NCBI RefSeq assembly: GCF_004193775.1
Contig: NC_041003.1
Location: forward strand, 49,032,111-49,096,110
Source of the DNA: Glycine soja
Lineage: Eukaryota > Streptophyta > Magnoliopsida > Fabales > Fabaceae
DNA: 64,000 bases
Reading direction: 5' to 3'
Shown: one piece after another, positions 24,753-37,336 of the stretch
Numbering within the stretch: position 1 is the first letter of the stretch
Layout: the number at the start of each line of letters is the position of its first letter
Made by a program: the position numbers and the translations under genes
Notes under the pieces: generated by a model
What the model was told of the DNA's origin: nothing
The model's database searches: none
What the model saw: the letters and a program-made list of their open reading frames with translations, nothing else

Positions 24753-27182
24753 TTAGAAGTCAATTATGGGTTCTCCAACTCTCAAATTTCGTTCCACTGT
24801 CCATGGTAAGTTAAAGAGCTTGGCCATGATAAACTTGAAAATTTTGTTGACATTTATGTTGTGGGTTGCACTTGAAAAGAAAAGGGTTGCCTTCATCGCC
24901 CTTGCATATGCCCTTGCCTGTATTTATGCGCCGTACCAAGTTAATTAAATTTTGAAAAGCCAAGTAATGTGATAATTAAAAAAAAAAAGTAGTACTATTA
25001 ACTTTATTTAAAGTTATAACCGTGAATTTCTGCCAAAAAAAGAAAGTAGTGAGACCTGTGAACACATCACTGATTCGACTTTAATCAACATGTAGGCCCC
25101 AAAGTTAATGCTAAACGCGGAAACATAGAACTTTCATAAATGACACACGCTGAGGTTCCAAATAAGACTCCTATTTATTAGAAGAATTATTCTTTGTTCC
25201 CGAGTCAATCAAGGATGAGTCAATAGGTGAAAATGACCAAGACAAGTAAAGCAGCCCCATGCATGTACTATGCTTACGATAAATTTAAGTTACCAAACCT
25301 AATTTGCAGCAATAATTAATATTCAGTTACCTGTGTTACAATTGTCCATTGCACATCTGGGGGAAGTCTAACAAAATCATCAAACTTGGTCCCTATTAGA
25401 ATTGGAATTGCAGTCTGCAAATTGAACAAAATGTCATCAGAAATTTCACAAAAAAATATGTCAAAATCTTCAAAATATTGATATTATCAGCCTAAAACAG
25501 GATACTTGGTTATATTAACAAGCCATGATTTTGATACCTTGAACAAATAGCATAAGAAAACAAGTAAATAATCAGTTCCTTTCTCTGTCTAATGTTAATG
25601 AGAAATTAATGTCACTTTCCTGTCATAATAGTCAGTAAAGTCTCATTATTATCATAATGTGGTTACTCAATCCATTTGCACTACCACTTCAAAATTTCTC
25701 TCGTTTATTTTCATCAAAAGAGTTTCCGTGCCAAAAGCCTTTGGAAACTACACCATAATTTAAACATTATCATCATAATGTGGTTACTCAATCCATTTGC
25801 ACTACCACTTCAAAATTTCTCTCGTTTATTTTCATCAAAAGAGTTTCCGTGCCAAAAGCCTTTGGAAACTACACCATAATTTAAACAGTGGCGTCACTTT
25901 GTGAAATAAAATCAATTCAAGTAATAGTACTATATAAGCCCTGCAAAATTAATTTTTATGGTACCTGATTCCACTTTCTTGCTTCACTATACCATCCAAC
26001 AACACTGCACGAACATAACAAAGTACAAAAAAAAAGCAAATCATCGTTAACGTTTCCAAGAACCCTCCACCGAACTCATGACACACAGATAATAATATGT
26101 CTCAGCTACCTATTTAGTGTACAACGACTGGTGAGATCGAACATAATCAAAATCGCAACCGAATCTTTACAAGCCATGGGAATTTGATCCAGGGACCTTT
26201 TATCACCTACACACGCCACATAATATAATACTTTACCATCAATAAAATCATAAAAAACAAACCCAGAAAACTAATAAGAATAAAAACAAAAAAGCAAATG
26301 TAAAAGTACACAGAAAATTGTAAGAAAGGTAAGGTTTAAGCAAAGCACCTGCAACATCCCATATTCTAAATGAAATACGAGCTCCTTGAACAGACAAAGT
26401 TTTGTCCATTAGATTCAATCCTTCCATCTGTAAGCTCCTCTTTTCTTGCTCATTCCCCACATACTTGATCTGAAAATAGGAATTCACATAACCCAAGCTA
26501 GTTAGACCCTTTAAAATAAAAGATACTACACTCGACCAATATGAAGGAGAATCTAATCACAAACTTCCATAGTAAATTTGTTAATTTTCATGATAAATAA
26601 GCTTGAGAATTTTATAATAATAAAAAAAGAGTGCTGAGGGTATCCTCGTTGAGAGTCAGATATTAATCTCTGGAGACAAATATTCTCTTATATGCGTAGA
26701 CCTGAAATCGAAGCCTAACTGCAAGCTTAAGATTTCTATTTATTTGCTAACCATGTAGATAATAATGTAAAAGTTTTAAAATTTCTAGTACAACCTTTGT
26801 TAAATTTTAAAAAAAATGGTAAAGTTAGAAACATGCTGACCACAAAAGTAGTTTTTCCAATATGGCAATCACCCAACAAGCTGATCTTGAGGTTCACCAA
26901 ATCGGAATCGGAGTCATAGCCGCCAGTGGTGGTTGTAGCGGAAAAGAAGACGTCGTCAGCGTAGGACGGCGGCGAAGAAGAGGGGTCCCGGACGGGTAGT
27001 TTCCGGTACTGAGATGGCCTTCCGGCGACGGAGCAAACAAGAAGTCTGTTCCAAATGAAGCGGAAAAAGTGTCCAACGAAAGATACCCTTTTGAGGACAC
27101 CCCACCGGACGTCGACCTTAACGATTTTCTGGCACAGCTGCGACATCTTCCTAGTGGTGTCGTGAATGATCTTCTTCGCCAT
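24753..27182 (-). CDS. SGP-type small GTPase (septum-promoting GTP-binding protein 1-like), 6 exons
   Basis: Ras-like GTPase related to yeast Spg1/Tem1, which acts in the SIN/MEN cell-division signalling network; plant members are thought to work with MAP4K and MOB partners. Minus-strand exons: 27182-26841, 26469-26349, 26206-26110, 26004-25965, 25414-25331, 24917-24753; total 282 aa with every phase closing. A long N-terminal extension (about 1-95) precedes the G domain. The P-loop GDCHIGKTT is at about 104-112, the switch II/G3 motif WDVAG at 151-155 (it lacks the usual Gln), and TKFD at about 209-212 replaces the usual NKxD. The last exon encodes ARAYARAMKATLFFSS..., then FNLPWTVERNL, and ends EPIIDF. 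Donor 1 is GTCAGC, weaker than the others. A frame running the opposite way at 24766-24948 is only the antisense of the last exon. Confidence 0.92.
25645..25886. repeat. Near-perfect 121-bp tandem duplication in a GTPase-gene intron
   Basis: Two adjacent units, about 25645-25765 and 25766-25886, are essentially identical: each runs from ATCATAATGTGGTTACTC through CAAAAGAGTTTCCGTGCC to CACCATAATTTAAAC. The near absence of differences implies a recent duplication. It lies between exons 4 and 5 and changes no splice site. The open frame at 25676-25879 is a by-product. Confidence 0.95.
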
Positions 27183-27283
27183 CGAGCATGGTTTCTTTTC
27201 TCTTGCAGAATACTTTCATATAATCTTCTTCTTTGTTGTTGCGGTGTGTTTGTTCTATTAGTTTGGTTTCTCGGTCCCACCGT

Positions 27284-27293
27284 TTAATATAGG
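27284..27293 (-). promoter_or_regulatory. Putative TATA box of the SGP GTPase gene
   Basis: Minus-strand TATATTAAAC lies about 105 bp upstream of the ATG at 27182, with a purine/ACA-rich leader between. The ATG at 27189, 7 nt upstream and out of frame, opens a 12-codon frame overlapping the main start. Confidence 0.4.
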
Positions 27294-28523
27294 GGACAGT
27301 TGACCGGTATTTTTCATTTCGGTTTCCCAAACTCTGCGTAGGGATGGGTACTTTGGTAAATTTGCATTACCACCTTGGGGTGATAAGAGCAAATTGCAAC
27401 ACAACACAGAACATGTTTGAAAATTGGTTAAGAAAATTAAGTTTGAGAAAAAATAATTTTTTCATCGGATTAAGACACTTGTTTTTGTGTTTATTTTGTT
27501 TGCATCGGTTTGATTTCTTGGCGGCACCAATTCTTAGAAAATATGTGAAAGAAAGCTTTGAAATCAACGTACGTTTGGGGTGAAGAAACGGAAAATCAAA
27601 ACACTATTAACCAATCATAACATGTTGTATTATTTATACAAAGATTTTATATTTATATAAAAAGTAAGAAAAAAGTATTTCATTAACACTCTTACATGTC
27701 AAAAGGTTCATGGCTGTATAAGAAATGGAACAAGAATGTTATGGGGTGTGGTATGAGAGAAGTATATGTATCTTTGTCAATTGTGATTTGTCATGATGCA
27801 TTCGGCATCTTATGGGGTGTGGTGTTAGGGATAGGATAGGAATTGAAAAACCGAGTGCGATGAGGAGTTATCTGATGTGGAGAGGGCGCATGATGTGACC
27901 ACTTGGCGTAATTTCTGTGCTTTAAAATAATAACATTCATGACTGAAAAAGTAGGAAATCATTTTATTTTGATATTTCTTTCTGATTATTATTAGCATTT
28001 TAGTATTAGTTTGAAATTGAATTGAAGACATGATGAGAATGATTACATGTATTAAAGGATTGAACCGTTTAGTGAATGGTGACTTCTTCTCAAAACAAGA
28101 AATAATAAAGATACTGCTCTTTTTAAGAGTTTCTAAATCAGAGGTCCATACTTATCATTCTAATCATATTTATCATTTTTAAAGAAAAATATATAAAATA
28201 TAATTATATCTATAGTTTGAATTGAAATATTTTATAAGCTAAATATATTTGTTGAATATAAAGAATATTCCACCCCATTAGTATTTAATACATGTATTAA
28301 TTTTAAAAAAACACAATATTCTAATTATTTGATTTGATATTAAAAGTATAAGTTAAAAATGTACCCAGAAAATTATGAATTAAAAAACAATTAATTTGAA
28401 AGAGTATTGATTTTTTTTTATAAAAGCATTATATATCATATATTTGAAAGTTTAATTTTATATTTTAGTATGAAATTATGAAAATATATACTGTTATTTA
28501 ATAATAATAGTAAACTTAAAGAT

Positions 28524-28692
28524 GCCTAATATTTAATAAACTATCTACTAAAATAAGTAAACATTTAATATTTAGCATGTTAAACACGCCTAATATTTAA
28601 TAAAATACTATTAACCAAAATAAGCAAACATTTATTATTAGCATGTTAATAAAAACACACAAATATTTAGCATGTTAGACACGTCTAATATA
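28524..28692. repeat. Degenerate 64-bp tandem repeat
   Basis: The unit GCCTAATATTTAATAAA...AAATAAGnAAACATTTA...TTAGCATGTTA starts at 28524 and again at 28588, with a shortened third unit from about 28650 (AAATATTTAGCATGTTAGAC) and a trailing TCTAATAT. Copies differ by several substitutions, so the array is old. Confidence 0.65.
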
Positions 28693-31600
28693 TTTGAAGT
28701 TAAACGCGCTTTTGAATTAGTTTTGCTAAAGTCAATTACAAATGATAATTGAGAAATTAATAAAAATAAAATAAAATGCTTAGATGAGTTGATTTCTAAC
28801 TAATTTAAAAAGTGAATAATAGACCAGTTGATTAGATTGTAGATGTCTAGTATTTTAACTAATTTTCACATTAGGAAATGCAGTGGAGGCACAGATTACA
28901 GAATATAGTGGAAGTGGGTACAGTACACCATCAATTTGTTGGTCTGAATGCTGCTCTGATTGGTGGATCTGAATCTACTGATCACTCACACCATAAAAGT
29001 GAAAACTATTTGATAAAGGAAAAGCCTGCAACCTTCCTATCTTTTCCCTCACACCAAAATGTATCATTCAAATTTTAAATATAAAATAAAATAACGAACT
29101 ACACATCAGATGTCGACATACTATGGGTGCCATGATTCTCTTTTAAAATATTACTTGCAGCTAATATTCACTCAAATTTATATTTTATAGATTTTTAGAT
29201 AGCATCACTTAATTACACTCTGTTTTCTTTAAGAAATTAATTACACTCTGTTTGCGAAGTAAGAAATGGTGCAAGTTCCTGTAAAAAAGAAAAAGAAACG
29301 GAGTAAATAAAAATAGGATAGATTTTTTTATATTGTTTTGTCTAAGAGAAATACCAAGAAAATTGAAAACAAAAATATTATCAGATTTTTTAATTGAATA
29401 GAAAGAGAAGAAAAAGGAATACAAAAAAGAAAGCAAAGAGAAAAATTAGATTAAATATAAAAATACTATTTTATTCTTATATACAAATTCTCACATGTGA
29501 ATATTAAATAGTTGTAGATCCAATTTGCAAGACATAATGGGTTGCATAATTAGCTCGGAATACAATACATTACAAGTTTTAGTGTGCATATAATGACTAT
29601 AGCAGCACAAATAATAGATTATAGAGGCAATGGGACATACATAAATATTATCGGGATTATTGTAAATAAGAAGATTCTGCTGACTTCGTTTTTTCGCTAT
29701 TTAATCACTGGTTTGGATATTTTTTTTTTCCTTATTATTTCATGTCAACCAAAAAATCTTATCTTTTAACTTTCACTCTATTTCTATTCACTTCTCAGTT
29801 TTGTACTCATTTCACTCTTAACAAAACGAGTGTTAGTTAGCAACCGTGATTTTTGCCTTCATAGATTTCTGTCTTTTGGTTATACTAAGGAGAAATATGA
29901 ATAATAAAATAAAATAATGTAAAAAAGAAAAACAAAACATTAAAATGCCACTCTAGTTCAACGAGAGGAGAATTGAAACTGCCACGTGTAAGTTTTTGCA
30001 CTTTATTTAAATTGGAAATTTATTTTCAGTATTTGAATGCGTCTTTGGTATCGGTTCTAGGAAGTTTACATTGATTTGATTTCGGCAACTAGATAGCAAA
30101 CCTTGGTACGAGATAAGTTTGTGGAAACCAATTTCACTTTCTCCTCACGTTTTTCCTGAAAGATAATGAACACCGCATCAGATCTAAAACCTATTTAATT
30201 TATTGTGGAATCTTGGTAATTCCAAATGTTGCCCTAAATGAACCTATATCCATGACTGACCTTGCATACACTTTAATTAGGGATGCTACGTACCCTTTTT
30301 TAAGGTGGTCCATCTATAAAAGTCTAGACTCCATAGCAAGGTATCTAGCTAAAGTTTTATTGATTAATTAAACCCACCAACCTATCTATCTGTAATATAT
30401 TTTATATGTTTTTTTAATAAGATTTTATTTTGTTAGTTACATAGATCATGGGGTTTGGATAATGTAATGAAATGAACGAAAAGGTTCTCACCAAACTGAT
30501 ATTAGTATATATGTAACCACTGCTAATTTTTTATTAACTAATCCACTAACTTACACGTAACTACGAACATTATCGTTGATAATTAAGTATGCTAATGGTT
30601 TACTAAATTGAAATCGGGATCAACTAACTACAATTAGGTTTACTATAGTTTGCGTTGGATGTTGATGCCTAGAATACCAACACACGTGTTGACAAACAGA
30701 AAGAAAGTGAAAAACACACGACTTGGAATTATGCTTAATTTCAAGACGTGTAATCGGTGTAATTGAGAGATGGGTTCCTTTGAAAATTGATTTTTGTGTT
30801 TATTTGATCGTGGAAGTTTGGTAAAGTTTCGAAGTGGGTTTTGCAAAGTTGGGATGCTTGTCTTCGTAGCTAAAATTCAGTAATGCGTGTAGTGCGTGAA
30901 ATACTTTCGGTGGGTTTGCATATCATCTTTATATAAATTGGAAATCTTGCACAGTCCACACTTCATTTGTAGAGAAGAATATCAAAAGACACACTTAATA
31001 AAATGTTTTTTTTTTAATATAAGCACTCAAATAATCAACTAAAGAACCACAATAATGTAATTTATTTAATTTTCAAACAATTGTTTTTCTTTCCAAATTA
31101 AGCTTGTTTTTAAATAGTTTTTTTTATAAAAAAAAAAGCAAATATATATTAATAGAAGCACCAGAGATGCCAAAATCCTGAGTACAATGTGCTCGCATGC
31201 TAACAAGAAATAATAAAAGAAATAATAAGTATTGGTTGTTTCTACATTTATTTTATTTTTTAATAAAATACAGTAGGCTAAAGACCAGCATGTGCATGTC
31301 AAGACTTTATTTCTTATACAATCTCCTGAAAGGATATCTCCTCTACTTATTCAATATAATTTATTATATCTTGTAATAGACATGTTTCACAATTATCATG
31401 GAAGAAAAGAAAAACTCAACTTTCTTTTAATGACAAATAAACTCGATTGAGTGTCAATATCTGAAAAACTATCGTCCCCAAAGGGATTTTTGTGCTTGAA
31501 AGTTTAAAAGAGACTTTTTCTTCCATTAGTAGTCCACAATATGTTTTGAGAAAAAATCTTAATAAGTAGGTTTTTATCTAATTTGGTAACTAGTTATGTT

Positions 31601-32707
31601 TAACAAAAATAGTTGATAAATTAATTGAAAGTTATAAAATATATGCTTTTAGGTTGAATTTAATTTGATCTCTTATTATTTTCTATTTACAGATCAAATA
31701 TTTTATTAAAAACTAAAAATAAATTGAATTAATAGTATAGAAAATAAAATAAGTAATATAGCATCAAAGGAGGCTATATATGATAATTTTTTTATTAAAA
31801 TATTAATGATAAAAATGAAAGAATTTTTTTAAATTATATTTTTTTTTGTGGAATAAAGGGGCTAAAACTCCATGTTAAATTATATGCTACAAGTTACGCT
31901 ATTTTAAGTAGAAAACGAAAAATAAAACGTTAGAAGTAAATGAGATTAATTTATTTATCAAACAATTACTTTAGCCAAATAAATTCATAAAGTAATTAAA
32001 TAAGTTACTAGATAACTAAAATAGTTTACCAAACTCACTGAGTGATATTTGGTAGTTAATGAAAGCTTAAATAAGATTAATGTGGAAAGGGAATAATATA
32101 CTTTATCGAATTCATGCATGAGAGTAACTTTATGGAGAATAGAACCTAAGAACAAAACTTTAGGGAAAACGGAATAAAGCAAAACCTCATTATTTATTTA
32201 TTTAATTTAAAGGTTGTCTATAACCTAATTAAAATGACAAAATCTTACCAATTTTTCCCAGAACTTTTCAATTCATTCACATGTTTTCTCTAAATTTGGC
32301 GTTAGCCATTAATTCTCCCACTAGTTTTTGGCTTTGGTCTCGTCACCACCAATAAATAAAAACGGTTTGAGATTCCTGCCTATTATTTCAATATAAACCC
32401 AAAATGAACAACGCAATTAGGAATTGAAAAAAAAAAAAACACTTCTCTTAGATAGAATTCAATCACTAATCCTAATATCATGTACAAGCCTGGCGTACAT
32501 ACAAACATGAGCAAACACATGACACAAATAAACCTACGTTTTTATTATTGTTAATTTGTTATGAATCAAGAAAAATCTTAAACAAAATTGTTCTCATATT
32601 TTAACTAGCTGAGAAAATGCTTTCTGACTTCTTTTCTAATTTAAATAAATAAAAAGATGTTAGTTGTTCATCACTCCTTACACACATTTACTAATGTGTA
32701 AATATTA

Positions 32708-32870
32708 AGGTTTTATTTGGATAAACTTATTTATAAGTACTTATAAGAAGAAAAAGATAAAGTAAATTTTTGCACTTAATTTATAGAAGTTTTTTTTTTC
32801 ATTTAATTTCTATAAAAGTTATGGTGCATAAGTTGATCTTAGATTATAGAGAAATTGAATGTATTTTACC
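32708..32870. mobile_element. Partial MITE of the TTTGGATAAA(C/T)TTAT family
   Basis: Begins GGTTTTATTTGGATAAACTTATTTATAAGTACTTATAAG, split here only for description: it shares TTTGGATAAA and AAGTACTTATA with the complete copy at 39541-39794. A second end was not located with confidence, so it may be truncated. Confidence 0.4.
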
Positions 32871-33320
32871 TTTTTATTACACTCTTTCTAACAGAATTTT
32901 TTATTATTAGTTGAAATTGGTAGGAATCACAAAATTGCTTCGGTTTCACTTTATTTAAAGAAATTTTTTAATTAATCAATAAAAATATGTATGAGAAAAA
33001 GTGTGTTAGATAATATGGTTTCATGTTTATTATTATTTGATGGTCAGAAGAAAGGTGTTAGGATCAATTGATAGTTCATCAACTGTTAGTTAGCTTTAAG
33101 CCTTCAACTGAATAATATAGTTAGTTAAAGTGGTTGTACAGATAGCTCACAAATTGGGCCTTGAACATAAAATCCAAAAATGTGATCCGTGAGACAGGCC
33201 CAGTTTGATTCATGGGACCTTGGACGATGATGTTTCAAGAGGATCTTTTTGTCATAGAAACCAAGCAGAGTAGAAAGTTGAGAATGGGCAACTGTAGTAG
33301 ACAAGTGAAAAGGCAAAGAC

Positions 33321-36098
33321 ATGGTAGAGGTTCTTCTACGAGCATCACCTCCTCCACCTCACTCTTCTTATCTGAGGTAACAAATCTAATTCTTTTCTCT
33401 CCTTTTTCATCTTTAGCAATAATTATTGTTGAAATTTTGTTGCTTCACTTATGTTTATGTCCCTTTATTTGTTTTTCCATTCTGGAACACTCCCTTAGAT
33501 TTTTCTTTTAATATTTACTCATAATTTCAAGCCTTTTAACAATGACTTTTTTCCCATTTTTCTTGCAGACTTTTTTTTTTTTTTGCTTCTTCATTCAATT
33601 CTCAGTTTTTTTTTTTTTTGGTGTACTTCAATTTTCAGTTTATGTAATGTAGCTTTTCCATATTCATATACATAGCATTCCTGAATGAATTTCCTTTTTA
33701 ATACTCCCAGAATTTTGTTGTGTAATAACCAACTTTTAGTGAATTAGATTGCAGACTCCTTTTTTTTCCTCATTGTGGTCCTCCTCTTTCATTTGGATTC
33801 TAAGTGCATTTTTTGTCTCTTCATTAGTAGATACTGTTAAATATAAACTCTTTTGCTAAAACTTGATACTCGATCTGGGATTGTGTGAATAATATTTTTT
33901 GTAATTTATCTTTCTGTTTTTCTTTTGTTCAAATTGGATGGAATTTTGTTTACAGACAATGCAGGACAGTGTCAGGAAGGACATTGGTGAAGTGCTCGTT
34001 GGAAGTCCCAAGTAAGGTTCTGACAAAGCATGTCTTATCTGGGCTTGCTGCTTCCTTGATATTTATTTCTCCAGCAAATCAGGTTTGTGTTGTATACCAC
34101 AATCCAAAAGTTTTACTATTGACATTTCAGTAAATCATGCAACTTCAAGATGTGATATCTCCAATACCCATTAGGAGGACTTACTTAACGTTCTCACAAT
34201 ATTTTTTTTTCCCAAATACATGATAGCAAGGTTTTAAATTGTGGTCACAATTGTAGTTTTGTCATGATCCTTAATGTTGCAGGAAATTGTGGACAAATGC
34301 AGCTGATGCGGCCACAATTGCAATCACGATTCAGTCGTAGTGACTCTAAAAACCTTGATGTTGTGGCCGAAATCATGGTCACAAGTCATTTTTTAAAACC
34401 TTTCTTGATGGTAGATTGGTAGTGTATAGAGACTTTAGCTATAGTGGTTTGCAATCCTTTTCTATGACTCCATAATTACATGGACATTGGCCAAAACAAA
34501 AGTCATTGCTATTAAATATTAATAATTGTAGTTTGCGTTATCTGGTGCCATTACTTTCTTATGTGGATCTCTTTACTCGTACAAATATTTTGTATCACCC
34601 TTGAATTTTTCCCATATTGGAGCTCTTACAAAGGCTGGATGTTTTTATGGTTTTGGAAATGCAGCAAATAGAGAATATTATTCATTGATTAAAAATCTAG
34701 AAAATAGATGTATATTCTTATGATGAATGAGTTTATCTAATGTGTGCTCATTTATTTCATTAACAGACTATTGCAGCAGATCTATCTCGTGCACCAAATA
34801 ATATATGCCAACTTGCCAGTGCCAGTGAGAACGCAGTTACTTCACCATTTGAGAATGAAAAAGGTTCAAATCTAATGATGATGAGAGGAATGACAGCCAA
34901 GGACTTTGACCCTGTAAGATATTCAGGAAGATGGTTCGAAGTTGCTTCACTTAAACGTGGATTTGCAGGACAAGGCCAAGAAGACTGTCATTGCACTCAG
35001 GTAAATGCTAAAATAAATATAGCCGTAAATATACAGGACAACATTTGGTATAGAAAAGAGCCCATTATATTTATGCTCTTCCAACATCTTTCCCTAATTA
35101 ACTTCATATTCTTTATAATAAATTGTTGAATTTGGAGGCACAGACAGAATCCTAAGGTTGTTCATTTATTAGGCATGTGCGGAAAATTCTACCATTCAGT
35201 AGTATAACAGTTAGTACATCTTGGAGATAAGATTTATCATTTACCTTATTTGGCATGGACAAGCTTCTTGATATTGATTTGGGTATACTAATGATATTTC
35301 AGGGTGTATATACATTTGATAGGGAAGCACCATCTATCCAAGTTGATACCTTTTGTGTTCATGGAGGCCCTAATGGATTTATAACTGGAATTAGAGGAAG
35401 GGTTCAATGTCTTTCAGAAGAAGATTTGGGGAAAACTGAGACACAGCTAGAGAAGCAGGAAATGATCAAAGAAAAATGCTATCTCCGCTTTCCTACACTG
35501 CCATTCATTCCCAAGGAACCTTATGATGTGATTGCTACAGATTATGACAATTTTTCTCTTGTTTCAGGAGCTAAGGATCAAAGTTTTATTCAGGTATTTA
35601 AGAAACTATAAAATGTAGCTTAAATACTCCTGAATCTTGATCATGTGCTAAGCAAGCATTCTAACTCTGCAGCTATTGAACTTCATTCAAATGTTAAGAT
35701 AAATAAAAGAAACAATGCTGCATCATAAGATTTATAATTAATAGCTATTAACTAGCATGGAAGTGTATGATTTGTTTTTGCTTATAGTGTTGATTCCCCT
35801 GTGATCAATATCACAGATATACTCAAGGACACCTAACCCTGGACCTGAATTTATAGAGAAGTACAAGTCTTACCTTGCAAACTATGGATATGATCCTAGC
35901 AAAATTAAAGATACGCCTCAGGATTGTGAAGTAATGTCCAATAGTCAGTTGGCAGCTATGATGTCTATGTCTGGAATGCAGCAGGCACTTACAAACCAAT
36001 TTCCTGATCTAGGACTCAACGCCCCTATTGAGCTTAATCCTTTCACAAGTGTATTTGACACTTTGAAGAAGCTTCTTGAGCTTTATTTTAAGCAGTAA
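33321..36098 (+). CDS. CHL: Chloroplastic lipocalin (CHL/LCNP), 5 exons
   Basis: Thylakoid-lumen lipocalin that protects thylakoid membranes against lipid peroxidation and, in Arabidopsis, is needed for the sustained photoprotective quenching called qH. Exons 33321-33376, 33956-34082, 34767-35000, 35303-35593, 35817-36098; 329 aa with all phases closing. The first about 55 residues form a Ser/Arg-rich transit peptide, followed by a hydrophobic stretch (SGLAASLIFISPA) that fits lumen targeting. The lipocalin domain has the GxW signature in YSGRWFEVASLKRGFAGQG (Gly-Arg-Trp at about 115-117) and the TDYDNFSLVSGAKD motif near 218. CHL-specific Cys residues (EDCHCTQ, FCVHGGP, VQCLS, KEKCYL, PQDCEV) are kept. 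The C-terminal part (NPGPEFIEKYKSYL onward) is the CHL extension absent from the temperature-induced lipocalin. ATG 33321 is chosen because it is the only in-frame start giving a spliced transit peptide. Confidence 0.93.
34228..34402. mobile_element. MITE with short terminal inverted repeats in lipocalin intron 2
   Basis: About 175 bp bounded by AAGGTTTTAAATTGTGGTCACA on the left (shortest shared part AAGGTTTTAAA) and TTTAAAACCTT on the right. The interior has TGTGGTCACAATTGTAG and TGGTCACAAG in opposite orientation, and a GCGGCCACAATTGCAATCACGA core. No coding capacity. A related but more eroded copy is in GPT intron 1. Confidence 0.6.
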
Positions 36099-37336
36099 CT
36101 GTTATACATGTACTCTTGTAACGAATAGCTAGCTATTCTTGATAGCAGCCTGTGTCTGTGTGTAATATGTAAGTATAAACTACCTGTATCTGGTGAAATC
36201 CTGTGTATATGGTGTTTTATTTTTACATGAATGTTTGCTCTGGTTAGTATGCAAATCACTACGGTGTGGCAGGATGTGACAGACTCGATACAAGTTATTA
36301 GCATGAAATATGTTAAACATCCCATGATCCCACAAGTTTAACATGAAAGAATTCTGCAATTTAATGATAAAAATTGAAAGCGGAAAGATGCTATATTATG
36401 ATATTTGACTAAGGTTTTAATCTCCGTGCTTATTATCTAGTGGAATTTTACTAAAAATTAAAATCTGAGTTTAAATCCTTGGCCTGAAAATAAATTTGTT
36501 ATCTTTTGATCATGATTCTATATTTTGTTCATCACAAAAAAGTTATTTCCTTTATTAAAATTATAAGATTGCTTTATAATCTAAATAAATTGCTGAAAGA
36601 TATATATACGAGTCTACACGAAATCTTAAATGGCGTGAATTTATTGGAGACAATTTTCACTCTCTCACTTGCCTTCCTGAATTTTTATGCAACGCTTAGA
36701 TTGTTAAACTTTAAATTTATATGAATTCATACTGCCAGTTTTCGTACTAAATAACACCACTTCTAACTTTTACGTTAATTATCTTAAAAGCTACAACGAG
36801 ATGATGCAAACGAAGGCATTTTGCTTGGCTTATGACAAGATTTAGAAAGAGGAGATTTTTGTTGCACGACACTTTACGAAGTTGAGAGGAACTTTTTTTA
36901 AGTTATTATTGATTTTGATTTATGATGTTTCAATAGAATGAAAGAATATGCTTATAATTTTTTTCTTATTTTTCCAAACTTCCTTAGTAATTATTTTAGT
37001 AATTGAATGACTTGACCCAACCTAAATTAAATTTGTTAGGATTACTTAAAATTTAAACCAAACTTGATTAATCATCTAGGCTTTAACTTTCATATTATCT
37101 GATTTAACAACCCTATGCCTCACCTATTTATAGTTGTTTTATCTCCTCAACAAAAAGATAGGTATAATTTTGAAGGAACTGGTATATTCTTAAAATGCAC
37201 ACTATATGGATAAATAGTAAGGACCTGGTCCTTTTCGTGAATGAGACACTCCTTAGCTTTGGTTATAAAGATTTTGTTTTTCCACCTTATGAAATGGAAT
37301 CTATGTCTAAGAAGTGAAACGAACTACCCGTGAGTG
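36099..37336. other. Lipocalin 3' UTR and intergenic DNA
   Basis: The first about 200 bp is probably lipocalin 3' UTR. The rest is AT-rich. A stretch near 36412-36480 ends in GAGTTTAAATCCTTGG, loosely like a tRNA B box, but no A box is convincing. No gene seen. Confidence 0.45.

Larger units (their letters stand above)
27294..33320. other. Gene-poor intergenic region, about 6 kb
   Basis: Very AT-rich with no supported gene. The frames at 28878, 29209, 30643, 31066 and 31985 have no recognisable domain or exon context. It includes a degenerate tandem repeat (28524-28692), an eroded MITE-like end near 32708, and the upstream region of the lipocalin gene. GGGCCTT and AGGCCCA site II-like elements lie near 33158 and 33196, on opposite strands. 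Confidence 0.5.

Noticed and set aside
24766..24948. A 60-aa + strand frame resembling a small hydrophobic peptide gene
   Set aside because: It is antisense to the last exon of the SGP GTPase (24917-24753), whose splice phase and family sequence are convincing.
28878..29078. 66-aa frame with a small hairpin (GGAAAAG...CTTTTCC) considered as a small gene or miRNA precursor
   Set aside because: No match to any miRNA I remember, the stem is only 7 bp, and there is no promoter context.
33212..33511. 99-aa + frame overlapping the first lipocalin exon
   Set aside because: Different frame from the lipocalin exon; the exon at 33321-33376 splices in phase to the rest, and this frame does not.
36412..36480. 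Possible tRNA or SINE
   Set aside because: Only a weak B-box-like GTTTAAATCC; no A box or cloverleaf.
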